From Benincasa hispida (Eukaryota > Streptophyta > Magnoliopsida > Cucurbitales > Cucurbitaceae), in the NCBI RefSeq assembly GCF_009727055.1, contig NC_052349.1, positions 36,903,620 through 36,967,619 of the forward strand: a stretch of 64,000 nt of DNA, in the 5' to 3' direction. Position 1 is the first letter of the stretch. Every line of letters begins with the position of its first letter. Made by a program: the position numbers and the translations under genes. Positions 18,908-29,600 of this stretch are shown here, piece after piece. Below the pieces are notes generated by a model. It was not told where the DNA came from. It saw only the letters and a list, made by a program, of their open reading frames with translations, and did not search any database.

Positions 18908-20268
18908 TGGTAAAGTAAGAAAATATTCAGTGGAAGTATCAAAGATCCATAAGCATTCAAATTCACTGTTTTGGCAGAAACTAAAGCATGCTCATCAAAA
19001 CAAGAGGGTTTTAGATCATACCTTTGTAGAACTCTTCAAGAACTTGATTAGTTAGCAGCAGTCTGTACCAAATATCACCATGAACCACCACAAGATCTTC
19101 CCCACTATCCTCTTGTAACTTTAGATCGAGTTATGGGACTCAAGAACAGCTTGAATCGATGAAGAACAAAGAAAAGCCCACAACAGCACACTTCCGAAGA
19201 ACCCTTCTTCCAGCTGAAATTTTCTTTCAAAATTTCGGTGTAATGCATCCCTTCAATTCACTCCAATCTTCTTTATTTATTGCAAATGAACATGCAAAGA
19301 AGAGATGTGCATGGCTTGCAACTATTGCTTGGAGTTTAATGACGGGGAGTAAGTCGACTTTGTGTGAGCATGAAGAAGAAGATAATGGGAAACCAAATTT
19401 TAACATTTTGTGCATGTAAATCGAATTTTCTATTTTTTCTTTAAACCAAAATTTGATTTCAAAAACCATTTTGATTTTTAAAACTAAAAAATAATTTTCT
19501 AAAATTAATTTCATAAATTAATTTAATATCAAATATTAAATTAATTTTTCACAATAATCATCTTCATATATTTAATCATATTTAAATATATATTCGCCTA
19601 ATCCGTTTGATTTTAATTTGTACTTAAGAGAACAACCTATCTGCTAACCCTAAATTGGGAAGGAGTGAATTCCATCTTGCAAAGCTATGTCCCCAGCTAT
19701 TCATCCAATCCTATCCCCAAAATGGAAAGCTTATTGAGTAGTATTGTTGGACTACTCTCACCGTTTGTGGATCAAAGGATAATCCTGAACAAACAGAAGT
19801 TCATAGCTAGTTCAGGATTAAGATCGAGTTAACCTAGGTTATTTGATAAATGAAATAGTCAGTTTTAACAGTAAACAGTTGTTATAAAGAAAGTGACTAT
19901 TTTTGTTGTCCAGTCTATATGCAAACTCATTACATAAGATGCCCCCACTCATATTTCTCAACATGAACGATTTATGGATCACATCGTTTGTAGCACTTAA
20001 CAACTTATTGTAACAACTATAGAGTGGGTCACATCCAATAGTGTTACCAGGATGAGATACCCAATTTCATCCATATACTTATTAGACCATTTAGGCTATA
20101 TACTGTTAACTTGATCCTGTTTATGTCACTACATAAAGTTACAGTATTCATACTATAGCCATGGATATGTTTATTGGATTTATATAATAAGATGCAAAAT
20201 CAACAAGTCATTATTATTGATAAATATAGTGTTTAACACGAACTGCAAGTTCTAGGACATTCCCAACA
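18908..20268 (-). mobile_element. LTR of a Copia-like element, minus orientation
   Basis: On the minus strand it starts TGTTGGGAATGTCCTAGAAC at 20268 and ends by the PBS at 18906, about 1.36 kb. Blocks such as GGAAGGAGTGAATTCCATCT (19662 onward) and GATGCCCCCACTC are shared with the LTRs at 22855-24800 (opposite strand) and 25964-28228 (same strand). It directly abuts the + strand Copia gag at 20269, head to head. It is therefore not the 5' LTR of that element in normal order. Confidence 0.6.
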
Positions 20269-22735
20269 CAAAATGCATCTCAAGCATTGAAGGGTGTTTA
20301 TGACCGTTGGACGAAGGCCAATGACAAGGCCCAAATCTACATTTTGGAAAGACTATATGACATTCTTACCAAAAAGCATGAAGCCATGATGACTGAACGT
20401 TAGATCATGATTTCCTCCAGGAGATGTTTGGACAACCGTCTGCTCAGATCTGACACGAGATCCTCAAGTACATTTACAATGTGTGCATACAAGAGAGCCA
20501 TTTAGTTAGAGAAAGTGTTATCAACCTGATGGTCCATTCCAATGTCTCTAAAATGAACTGTGTGTTCATAGACGAGCAAAGTTAAGTGTCCTTTATTTTA
20601 GAACCTCTTCTGAAGAGTTTTCTTCAATTTTGGAGCAATGCGATAGTGAACAAAATACAGTACAATCTGACTACCCTTCTGAACAAGTTACAAAATTTTC
20701 ACTCCCTCATGAAATGTATGGGCCAGAAGAAGGTGAAGCAAATGTTGACCATTCCAGGAAGTTCCATAAGGGTTCATCTTCTGAAACTAAGTCTGTTTCT
20801 TCAACTTCTAGTACGAAAATTATCCATAAAAAGAAATGAGTGAAGGGGAAGGTTCCCACTGCTGACAAAGGCAATGGCAAAGCTAAGGTTGACAAGGGAA
20901 AATACTTCCACTATAATGTGAATCATCATGGAAACACAATTGTACCAAGTACCTTGCTAAGAAGAAGAAAGTGAATGAGGGTAAATAGGATTTACTAGTC
21001 CTGGAAAATTGTTTAGTGGAAAATGACCATGATGCCTGGATACTTGATTCAAGAGTGACTAATCACGCCTGTTCTTCTTTACAGAGAATTAGTTCCTTCC
21101 AGTAGCTAGAAGAGGGTGAAATGACACTCAAGGTTGGAACGAGAGACACCATTTCAGCTCGTGCAGTGGGAGTTGCTAAGTTGTTTTTTAGAAATAGATT
21201 TTTGTTTTTAGAAAACTTATACATTGTTCCCAAGATGAAAAGTAACCTTATTTCTATTCCTTGTTTCATTGAACAATCATACTCAATTTCTTTTAATTCA
21301 AATAAAGCATTCATTATGAAGACTTGTGTGATTATTTGTTCAGCTAAACTAGAAGGAAACTTATATGTTAAGACCAACTGAATCAAATGTACTTTTAAAT
21401 CATGAGATGTTTAAAACTTCTAATACTCAAACTAAAGGCGAAGAATTTCTCCAAGTAACAATGATACATACCTTTGGCATTTGAGATTAGGCCACATAAA
21501 TCTCGACACGATTGAGAGATTGGTAAAGAATGGACTTCTAAGAATTAGAAGATAATTCATTACCTCCATGTGAATCCTATCTCGAAAGGAAAATGATTAA
21601 TGTAAAGGCTAGATGAAGGTTATAGATTAATGTAAAGGCTTGATGTACATTAGATTTGTACATCAACCAAATCTGTTAGTTTTAATCAAAACATTGATGA
21701 ACCTTGAATCAACAAGAAAATCATCAACGATAAAATAGTTTTTTAATACTTTATATGGATGATATCCCACTCACTGGAAATGATGTAGGGTACCTTATTG
21801 AATTAAGGAATGGTTGACAGCTTGATTCCAAATGAAAAACTTGGGAGAGGTGCAATATATACTTGGAATTCAAATCATTAGGGATCACAAGAACAAAATG
21901 CTAGCTCTATCTCAAACAACTTATAGCGATAAAATGTTGACTCGATATTCGATGCAAAACTTTAACTTGGGTTTGTTACCTTTCAGGCATAGGTTTCACT
22001 TGTCTAAGGAATAGTTTCCTAAGACACCTCAAGAAGTTTAGGATATGAGACATATTCCCTATGCCTCAGTTGTGGGCAACTTAATGTATGTTATGCTCTA
22101 TATTAGGCCAGACATTTGTTATGCAGTGGAAATTGTCAGTAGCTACCAGTCAAATCTAGAGTTAGATCACTGGATAGCGGTAAAGAACATCCTGAAGTAT
22201 CTTAAGAGAACGAGGGACTATAAGCTAGTGTATGGAGCTAAGAATTTGATCCTTACAGGATACACCGACTCTGATTTCCAAACTAACAAGGATTCTAAGA
22301 AATCCATGTCAAGATCAGCGTTCACCCTGAACGGAGGAGTTGTAGTATAACGTAGTTTCAAGCAAGGATGCATTGAAGATTCCACTATGGAGCTGAGTAT
22401 ATAGCTGCTTGTAAAACAGTAAAGGAAGTAGTTTGGCTAACGAAGTTCCAAAGTGATTTGAAAGTGGTTCCAAATATGGACTTGTCCATCACCTTATACT
22501 GTGAGAACAATGGGCAGTAGCCAACTCTAAAGAACCTCGTAGTCACAAACGAGGAAAGCATATTAAGAGGAAGTATCATATGATACGAGAGATTATGCAA
22601 AGGGGAAATGTGATCATCACAAAGATTGCCTCAGAGCGCAACATTGCTGACCCATTTATGAAAGCTTTCTTGGCTAAAGTGTTCGAGGGTCATCTAGAGA
22701 ATCTAGGTCTACGAGACATGTACATTCTATAATAT
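20269..22735 (+). pseudogene. Copia gag-pol, internally deleted and broken
   Basis: Domains in order are: gag of the UBN2 type (20280-20720; KANDKAQIYILERL, LTKKHEAMM, FILEPLLKSFLQF); a disturbed zinc-knuckle region (20900-20960); protease (21030-21060, WILDS followed by RVT where a G-A-T triad is usual, so the active site is lost); a pre-integrase segment (21470-21560, LWHLRLGHINLDTIERLVKN). Integrase and most of the reverse transcriptase are missing between about 21590 and 21740. The reverse transcriptase end begins with YMDD at 21752-21763, followed by GEVQYILGIQIIRD (21832-22014) and RPDICYAVEIVS. RNase H follows (22045-22350, GYTDSDFQTNKDSKKS) and runs to about 22735 with stops. An intact copy would encode a polyprotein of roughly 1300 residues; here less than half remains. 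Confidence 0.8.
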
Positions 22736-22854
22736 AGGGTAAGTGGGAGATGTGTAATGAGTATATGAATACCCTAGTTTATTGTATTTAGCATTATCCT
22801 GAATTTTCGATTATGTACAACCCACTGACTTGAGTTTTAGTTCAAATAGGAGTT

Positions 22855-24800
22855 TGTTGGGTTTTATGCCCTAAAACTCATAGATAGTAAATGTTATTAA
22901 TTGATCATCATCAATAAAGAGTTATGAATGTTAAATCAATAAATGTTATATTTTTGTTGTTGTCTATTTTGTCTTAATAGTCCTTAAACGGTCTTTAGTT
23001 GTATATATATACTTGGATTTCATTCCCCCTGTAATAAACTAACATCTAAGGTTGTCTTATGAGTCTTGAACTGTATGTTGAGACAAACAGGGATCAATGT
23101 TCAAGATACAGCCTAAAGGGTCCATAGTATAGGGATAAGGTTGGGTACCTTATCTTGGTAACACTATAGATACGACCCAATTTGTATTTGATGTAAACGT
23201 AATGATCCAACATGTTCGTGTAGGTGACACACGAGTGGGGGTATCCTATGCAATGAGTTTGCATAAGTGTGGATCGCGAAGTAGTAACCACTAGATGTAA
23301 CATTGTTTGACTAGTTAGGTTCCTATTTTAATAGGATGACCTAAGCGACTTAGTCTTAATCCTGAGTATATTTGAACTTCTGTTCAGAGGGATTGTCTTT
23401 TGATTTGTATGGGTGAGGGTGGCCAGATCGCCGACCGAATAAGCCTACCATTTTGGGTACAAGGCCGAGTGGGGAGCTGGAAACATAATAATACCAAACA
23501 AAATTCACTCCTTCCCACCCTAAGGGTAAGTAGATGAATGTTCCCTTAAATGGTATCTCCAAGACTTGAACAAAGGGCTCTACCCTCTCGTTGACCTAAG
23601 AGGAGTTTCTGTTTATTGGTTAGACCATAAACATGTTGTTCATTAGACTGGTACTTAAGGAGTCAGAGGTAACTCAAGGATAAAATGGTAATTTGACTCA
23701 GTTGGAGTTGCGAACACTCGTGAAGGACTAACTTATTGGTATTGGTCTACTTATGGACACAGAAATATATCTGTAGTGAGAAGAGTGTAATTGTGGATCT
23801 TTAGTGGAGTGTATCCATAATTAACGAATATTGATTAATTTGGTTAATGAGTTTAGTCTATTAATTCTATCTCATTGGAGCTACTGATCTACAGGTCTAC
23901 CAGGTCTCCCAGGTCTCCCTTTAATCACTAGTGGATACTTAAGAAGGATAATTTGAATTGTTCAAATTAATTTGAGGAAACTAAATATTAATGTGACTAA
24001 TATATAATTAATTATGGATATGATCTATAATTAAATTGGAAAATAATATCTGAATAAGATTCAAATTAATTAAGTCAAGTGAATTAGATTCACAAAGAAG
24101 TAATCAATAGAGAGATTTTGCATATATACATGCGATGTTTATGATAATTAAATATATACATTAAATTAGGTTAACGTATAAATGGTTAATTAATTATTAT
24201 GCAAATTAAAATAAAATAAGTGTTATTTAATTTGGCTAATTGATTAAATAAGTGCTATTTAATTAAATGCGTTAATTAATTAAATAAATGTTATTTAACT
24301 AATAATAGAAAAGGAAAATAAATTAGGTAAGGGGCTTGACCCTTCTCTATATAAAGACCTCCCTTCGGCTCTTTGCAAACACACATTCTCATATAGTCTC
24401 ATTGCAGAGAAACTCTGACAATATACAACACCCTAGTATTATCGTGCAGAATTTTCTTTGAGCCTCTCTACTCTCCAACACCCTATTCTCCTCTCTCTCT
24501 CCTAATAGTTGGATACGACCTATCCTTTATTCGAATCATAAAAGAATAATGAGTTTACTCTCATGGTAGTATTCGAGATCGCTCAAGGAATTATTCATGA
24601 TCAAGACTGTTTGGAGATCCATTCGTTGGAAACTTGGTAAGGCTTGTTCATGACATTACGGAATCTACAAAGGTAAGAATCATTTAATTTTTTCCCTAAC
24701 GCATACTAATATACATGTCTATACATTTTGTTTAGCGTAATGATTTTGTTTAATGTAAAAATCGATTTGTGGGATGCAAACCATTCTAAGAAAACACTTC
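22855..24800 (+). mobile_element. 3' LTR of the + strand Copia relic
   Basis: It starts TGTTGGGTTTTATGCCCTAA after the purine-rich CAAATAGGAGTT, and follows the RNase H end by about 120 bases. A TATA box (TATATAAA) is at 24348-24355, followed by a CT-rich start region. The reverse complement of its 23200-23520 part resembles the LTRs at 18908 and 25964. The right end is not sharp: minus-strand Gypsy sequence begins somewhere between 24795 and 24860. Confidence 0.6.
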
Positions 24801-24852
24801 TGCTGCGGGATTCAATCCCTTCTTACATCAATGACCTCTTGTACACATCCCC

Positions 24853-25739
24853 CTATTGGGAATCCATGTTGATCCTCACGGCTGCCTGCAATGTCGTGGC
24901 GAAGGTCTTAAGGTCAAGAGCATGAACCATACCTCGTAGTCTGCTCCTTAAGCCCTGAACAAACCTTTCTGTCCTTGTCACCTCAGTGGCTACCAACTTA
25001 GGGGCAAAATGTGACATGTTGTCAAACTCTTGCTCATACTCCTCCACTGGCATAACCCCATGCTTCAAATTCAGGAATTTAGCATGCTAGTTATACCAAG
25101 TGTTAGAAGAGAAATATTTTTCTTAAAAATGCTCTTTAAACTGATCCCATGATGCTACCCCTCTATTAGCGTCAATCATCTTTTCTGTTGAACGCCACCA
25201 TATTTCTGAATTATTTGTCAACATCAAACCTGTGCATTGGAGTTTCTGCTCCTCTAGACACTTCATGTAATGGAAGATTGTTTTGATAGAGGACAATCAC
25301 ATATTTTCCTTCGTAGGATCTTTCAGTGACTCGTTGAAGGTACAAGGGTTGAATTTCCTTAAATCTCTTAAGTGTTTAGCTTCAAGGGACAAGTCCTACG
25401 CGTTCTGGTTTTGGGGTTGGGTTAGTCGCATCGGTAATTGTGGTTTTGGTTCTTGTGGAGTCCAATTCGTTTGAGTTGTTTGCTCTGCCACTATACTACG
25501 AATCAGTTCTTATATCCTCCTCATCAAAGTTGATGGACAGCTTCCTCAATTCGTGCTGCCATTTCCTCCTCATCAACTTGGGCCCCAAGTGGGTTTGGAG
25601 ATATTGAAACATGCTGACTCCCATCGATTCCATTCTTCTGCACTCCCAACACGAAAGGGTCCTAGACTTTGGATCCTGCATTTGAGGGTCCTAAACCCCT
25701 CCTCTAACCTTTCTTTTCTATCTCGAGTTTAGATGCCAT
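24853..25739 (-). pseudogene. Ty3/Gypsy (Tekay/Del-like) gag, broken
   Basis: Read on the minus strand from ATG 25739 (MASKLEIEKK). The gag core is recognisable by homology in several frames: YLRDLRKFNP near 25350, ETIFHYMKC-like, LQCTGLMLTNNSEIWW near 25200, then MIDANRGVASWDQFKEHF near 25160. The last part, 24853-25068, is open: VEEYEQEFDNMSHFAPKLVA, then RTERFVQGLRSRLRGMVHAL. Stops and frameshifts break the rest. Zinc knuckle and pol are absent because the element is cut near 24850 by the Copia LTR. The upstream LTR and PBS are in the expected order on the same strand. Confidence 0.75.
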
Positions 25740-25948
25740 GACCTAATATGTACCCAAAGATCAACTTTTACTAGATCCCTTATCGTAACACATGTCTATT
25801 AAGACATTAAATCAAACAAAATCTCAAGCATAACATACTGAAAACTTTTGCTCGTAAGACATACTTGGCGATGATGAAGAATCCGTTACTAGGCTACAAG
25901 GACTAACTAGACTTACATCGTAAGTCAATCTTTAGAACCCAAAACATG

Positions 25949-25962
25949 GGCTCTAATACCAA
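25949..25962 (-). promoter_or_regulatory. primer-binding site, initiator-Met type
   Basis: On the minus strand TTGGTATTAGAGCC, two bases after the LTR end ATTACA. It matches TGGTATCAGAGCC with one change. Confidence 0.7.
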
Positions 25963-25963
25963 C

Positions 25964-28228
25964 TGTAATGACCGACTCCCTAGGACTTAAACTAGGTCAA
26001 TACTATAGACAAGTATACATACATTTTTTAAGGAACTCTTATACAATAGTACCTCTGAGCAGAAGCGGATCTTTCTAAAGATATTGTGACAGAATTACCA
26101 CATTTACATTCAAACAGATAGATATGCATTATACTAAAAAATTACCGATATGCTTAGAACAATAAAGAACAAAAGAACAAGAATACGTACCAGTTGAAGA
26201 ACATTTCTTCACCAAAATCTCGCTCTCTTCAGGGGACAACTCCTCTCGCTCTCGCAGGAACATCAAGCAATCGTTCACCAACACCCAGTCATCTACTCAC
26301 GAACGATCTCCACACGAACAGAACAAATATGAGGACGACACCACCACTTTGCACCCTAAGTATTCTCGGTGTGAGAATCCAAAGAGTGGGCTCTGTTGGA
26401 ATTGGGTAGAGGGGAGGAGGATATGAAGACTGTATAGCATGACCAAGCAAGTAGGAGAAGGACAGGGTCTATCGTATAGACTGTGATTGATCGTTTAGAC
26501 AAAGGTATACGATCTTGTAGTTAGCAGGCTACGATCATGTAGACGATCATTTAGAAAACGCTCGAGGCTAGACGATCGTTTTGAAAAAAGTAGGTGATCG
26601 TTTAGAAAGATGCACGCTTGTATACTATCATGTAGCAACTTATAGCTATCGTATAGTCTTTTGATTAGCTAAACGATGGGCAGTATACTTTATGCTTGAG
26701 CAAATTACGTGATCTTTTGCAAAATGAAAACGATTTTCATTTTATTCTTTAGTTACGAAAACGGAATCAAACCTCCCACTAACAAACGATTACGAAGAAA
26801 ACGACGTGCACAATTATCCCATAATTGCCAAATTAAAATAATAAATATAATCATATTATATTCATTAACCTATAGTTTAATATCACATATAAACCATAGT
26901 GTTTTCTCCTCAACTAGATATAAATCATATTTATATCCAATTGGATTGGTTTGACCTCTCGCTCAGATGTCAGACTCCCGCGCTGGCTTGCTTAGAAAAA
27001 TCGAAGATCTAGCATGTGTACAGTCCAGTTAATGAATCTCATACACAAAGTCAATCATATCGTGTATAATTAACTAGTTTAATCATATCATATATAATCA
27101 ACTCCCTCTTGTCTATTTGTACATTTCAAACTGACCCAAAAACTGATTCTCAACTTGAATCCATTGAGCTACGAAGGGAACCTTATGGACCTATGGCTCG
27201 AAGCTTCAATGATATATGAATAGCTGACTAAACTCTTTAGCCACGAGATCCACCATCCGTTAACTGCCAGGCATTCTACTAAAGACCAACAGCTGAACTC
27301 TTCTTACCACAGATATATTTCTTTGTCCCTCAAATATAACCAATCAACAATACGATAACCCTTCATAGATGTTTGTAAGTACAGCTGGGCCAATTTACCG
27401 TTTTGCCCTATAATTACATCTAACTCTTTAAGTACCATTGATTCCTCTAATGAACAATACAACATAGTTTACTATGTGTGGACACCTCTTGGGCCATGAG
27501 AAGGTGTGTGGCGCCACATCGTTCAAGCCCTAGGATCAGCCCTTAAAGGAGTAATCTATCTATTTACTCCTACTTTGGGGAAGGAGTGAATTCCATCTTG
27601 TGTAGCTAAGTTCCCAGCTTCCAAATCAGACGAATCTCCAAAGTGGTAGGTTTGAGTTGGTGACCTGGTCACTCACACCCATGGAAATCAAAGGACCGCC
27701 CTCAAAGGTAGGAGTTCCAAGCTCACTCAGGATTGAGGTCATGTTACCTATGGTCATCCTAGTGAAGTGAAGTCTTTGTCATGAATAGCGTTATATAATG
27801 AGACATTAACATTTCGTAGTCAAGTCTTATACAAATTCTTTGTATAAGACGCCCCCACTCGTACGTCCCCACATGAATGATCAAGATCAGACCATCTGTA
27901 GTAAGTCACAACACTTGTAACTATTCCACAAAACGAGCAAGCATCCGTAGCATTACCAGGATAAGGTTTTCCTCCTATATCCATATACTACAGACCATTT
28001 TAGTTATCACTTAAGACATGATCTACTTGTATGTCTCCACATACATGCTTAAGTTACATAATGACAACTAGGGATTTTAGTTTATTGATTTGTGGTAAAG
28101 CAAATAAAACATCCAATGTTCAAAGACAAGTAATGAAGATAATATCATATATTATACATCACAAGCGTTCGTACAAAACTGTGTTTACAAACTACAGGAC
28201 ACAAGAGTTTAGGGTATCATCCCTAACA
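25964..28228 (-). mobile_element. 5' LTR of the minus-strand Gypsy relic (possibly composite)
   Basis: On the minus strand it would start TGTTAGGGATGATACCC at 28228 and end GGTCATTACA at 25964, about 2.27 kb, then PBS and gag. The + strand boundary reads TGTAATGACCGACTCCCTAG. The part 26950-28228 shares blocks (GGAAGGAGTGAATTCCATCT, GACGCCCCCACTCGTACG) with the Copia-associated LTRs, so this may be two LTRs joined rather than one. The region also holds the second CGATCGTTTAG cluster. Confidence 0.5.
26455..26700 (+). repeat. second CGATCGTTTAG motif cluster
   Basis: About ten variants (GATCGTTTAGAC, CGATCATTTAG, CGATCGTTTTG, ATCGTATAG, CTATCATGTAG) occur in 245 bases at 15-35 base spacing. 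It lies inside the LTR near its U5 side. Same core and strand as 17970-18600. Confidence 0.55.
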
Positions 28229-28439
28229 ATTTTAAAATGACACTTTTTCATGATTTGATAAAATACTAAAATTATAACTTTATTTAAAATAATTAAACGA
28301 AATTCATTTAATAGGCTACCTTTAAAAAACCATTATAGAAATAATGAAATAATGTAAATATCACAATAAAACATCCAATTTGCAAAAAGAAAATAAAAAC
28401 TGAAAATCCTCTAGTTTTAATAATCCAATTTAAAATCAT
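28229..28439. other. AT-rich non-coding flank
   Basis: No gene or repeat recognised; likely the DNA into which the minus element was inserted. Confidence 0.4.
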
Positions 28440-29529
28440 GAAGACATAGAAAAAGATGGGCAGAAGCATTGACTGGTCCCAGTAGTTCGATCACAAATTT
28501 TGTTTTTCATTTATGAACATTTTTTTACCTTTACCTGAAAAGGGAAAAATAGAAAGAATGAGTATAAAATACTCAGTAAGTAATTCTACTACCGAGGTCA
28601 AGCTATGCATTTATGTCCAATAAATACAACCTTGTAGTGAGCCATCCAAAAATCTCTATTGATCCTGGATGGCCATCTAGTGAATAGTTTAACCCGACCT
28701 TCCATAGATGACGTGTAGACTCCTATTTTACTAATTAATTATGTTTAAGTTTCTATGATTATGAGTTCATGGTGTTTATGTAGTAGAATGTTATGTAAAG
28801 TAAGTTATGATTGTGTATAATGTTTAAAAGAGGAAAATTTCCTAAGTGTTAGGAAGGTGTGCTCTCGGGTTGTAAAGGGCAATCGATACTTAGGAAACTT
28901 GAGAGCATATAGCAATGGAAGTTAGGTGTGTGGAAAAGTTGGAAGAGGGCAAAAAATTTCCTAAGTATGAGCAGTTGAGCTCTCGGATGAGATAATAGAA
29001 CTAACACTTAGATGGAAATCAGAGGACTAGATGCGATGAAGGCATGTGTTACTATGCGATTATGGATCCAAGAGAGGAAAATGGGTTAGTTCTAACAAGA
29101 GGCATGCGTCAATGGTCATTTTAGGAGATTGGAAAAGGCTAAGATGGACGGAATGCGAGTAGCTAAGTTTGGCTAGGTGCATGCATGCTAGGCGCTAAGT
29201 GATGCTAAGGAGATTAGTATGCTTGGTCCAAGGCAAGGTTAGGAGGCCACAAGGTGCGCGATGGCCGAAAGGCTTAAAAGCGTAAGCATGTGGTTGTCCG
29301 AGGGCTATGTGATGGCAACGAGCACTGAAGCACAGGTAGAGGTTTGAGGCGAATCACTTGTGCAAACGGATGAAGGACGCAAGTGGCGGCTGTGGATAGC
29401 CCCTCGACGACTGACAACTAGGGTTTCCCTTGTGCGAAGAAGACGTTCTAAGGGATGGGTCTTGCGTGCGTACTCTCACGGGAGAGAGGAGATTTTTTCT
29501 TCCTTCCTATTCAACTTTCATCCAAACTG

Positions 29530-29530
<1 letters not shown>
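28440..29530. repeat. GC-richer, LTR-like fragment
   Basis: It stands out from the AT-rich surroundings. Phrases such as GAGTATAAAATACTCAGTAAG (28560) and repeated GCTAGG/GCTAAG words at 29150-29230 are of the kind I associate with Gypsy LTR or leader sequence, but I cannot define ends. The open frame starting at 29455 reads into the microsatellite and is not a gene. Confidence 0.35.
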
Positions 29531-29576
<46 letters not shown>

Positions 29577-29600
29577 TGTATGTATGTATGTATGTATGTA
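29531..29600 (+). repeat. compound microsatellite (TA)n(TGTA)n
   Basis: A TA run of about 18 bases is followed by about 13 copies of TGTA. A simple length-variable tract. Confidence 0.95.
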
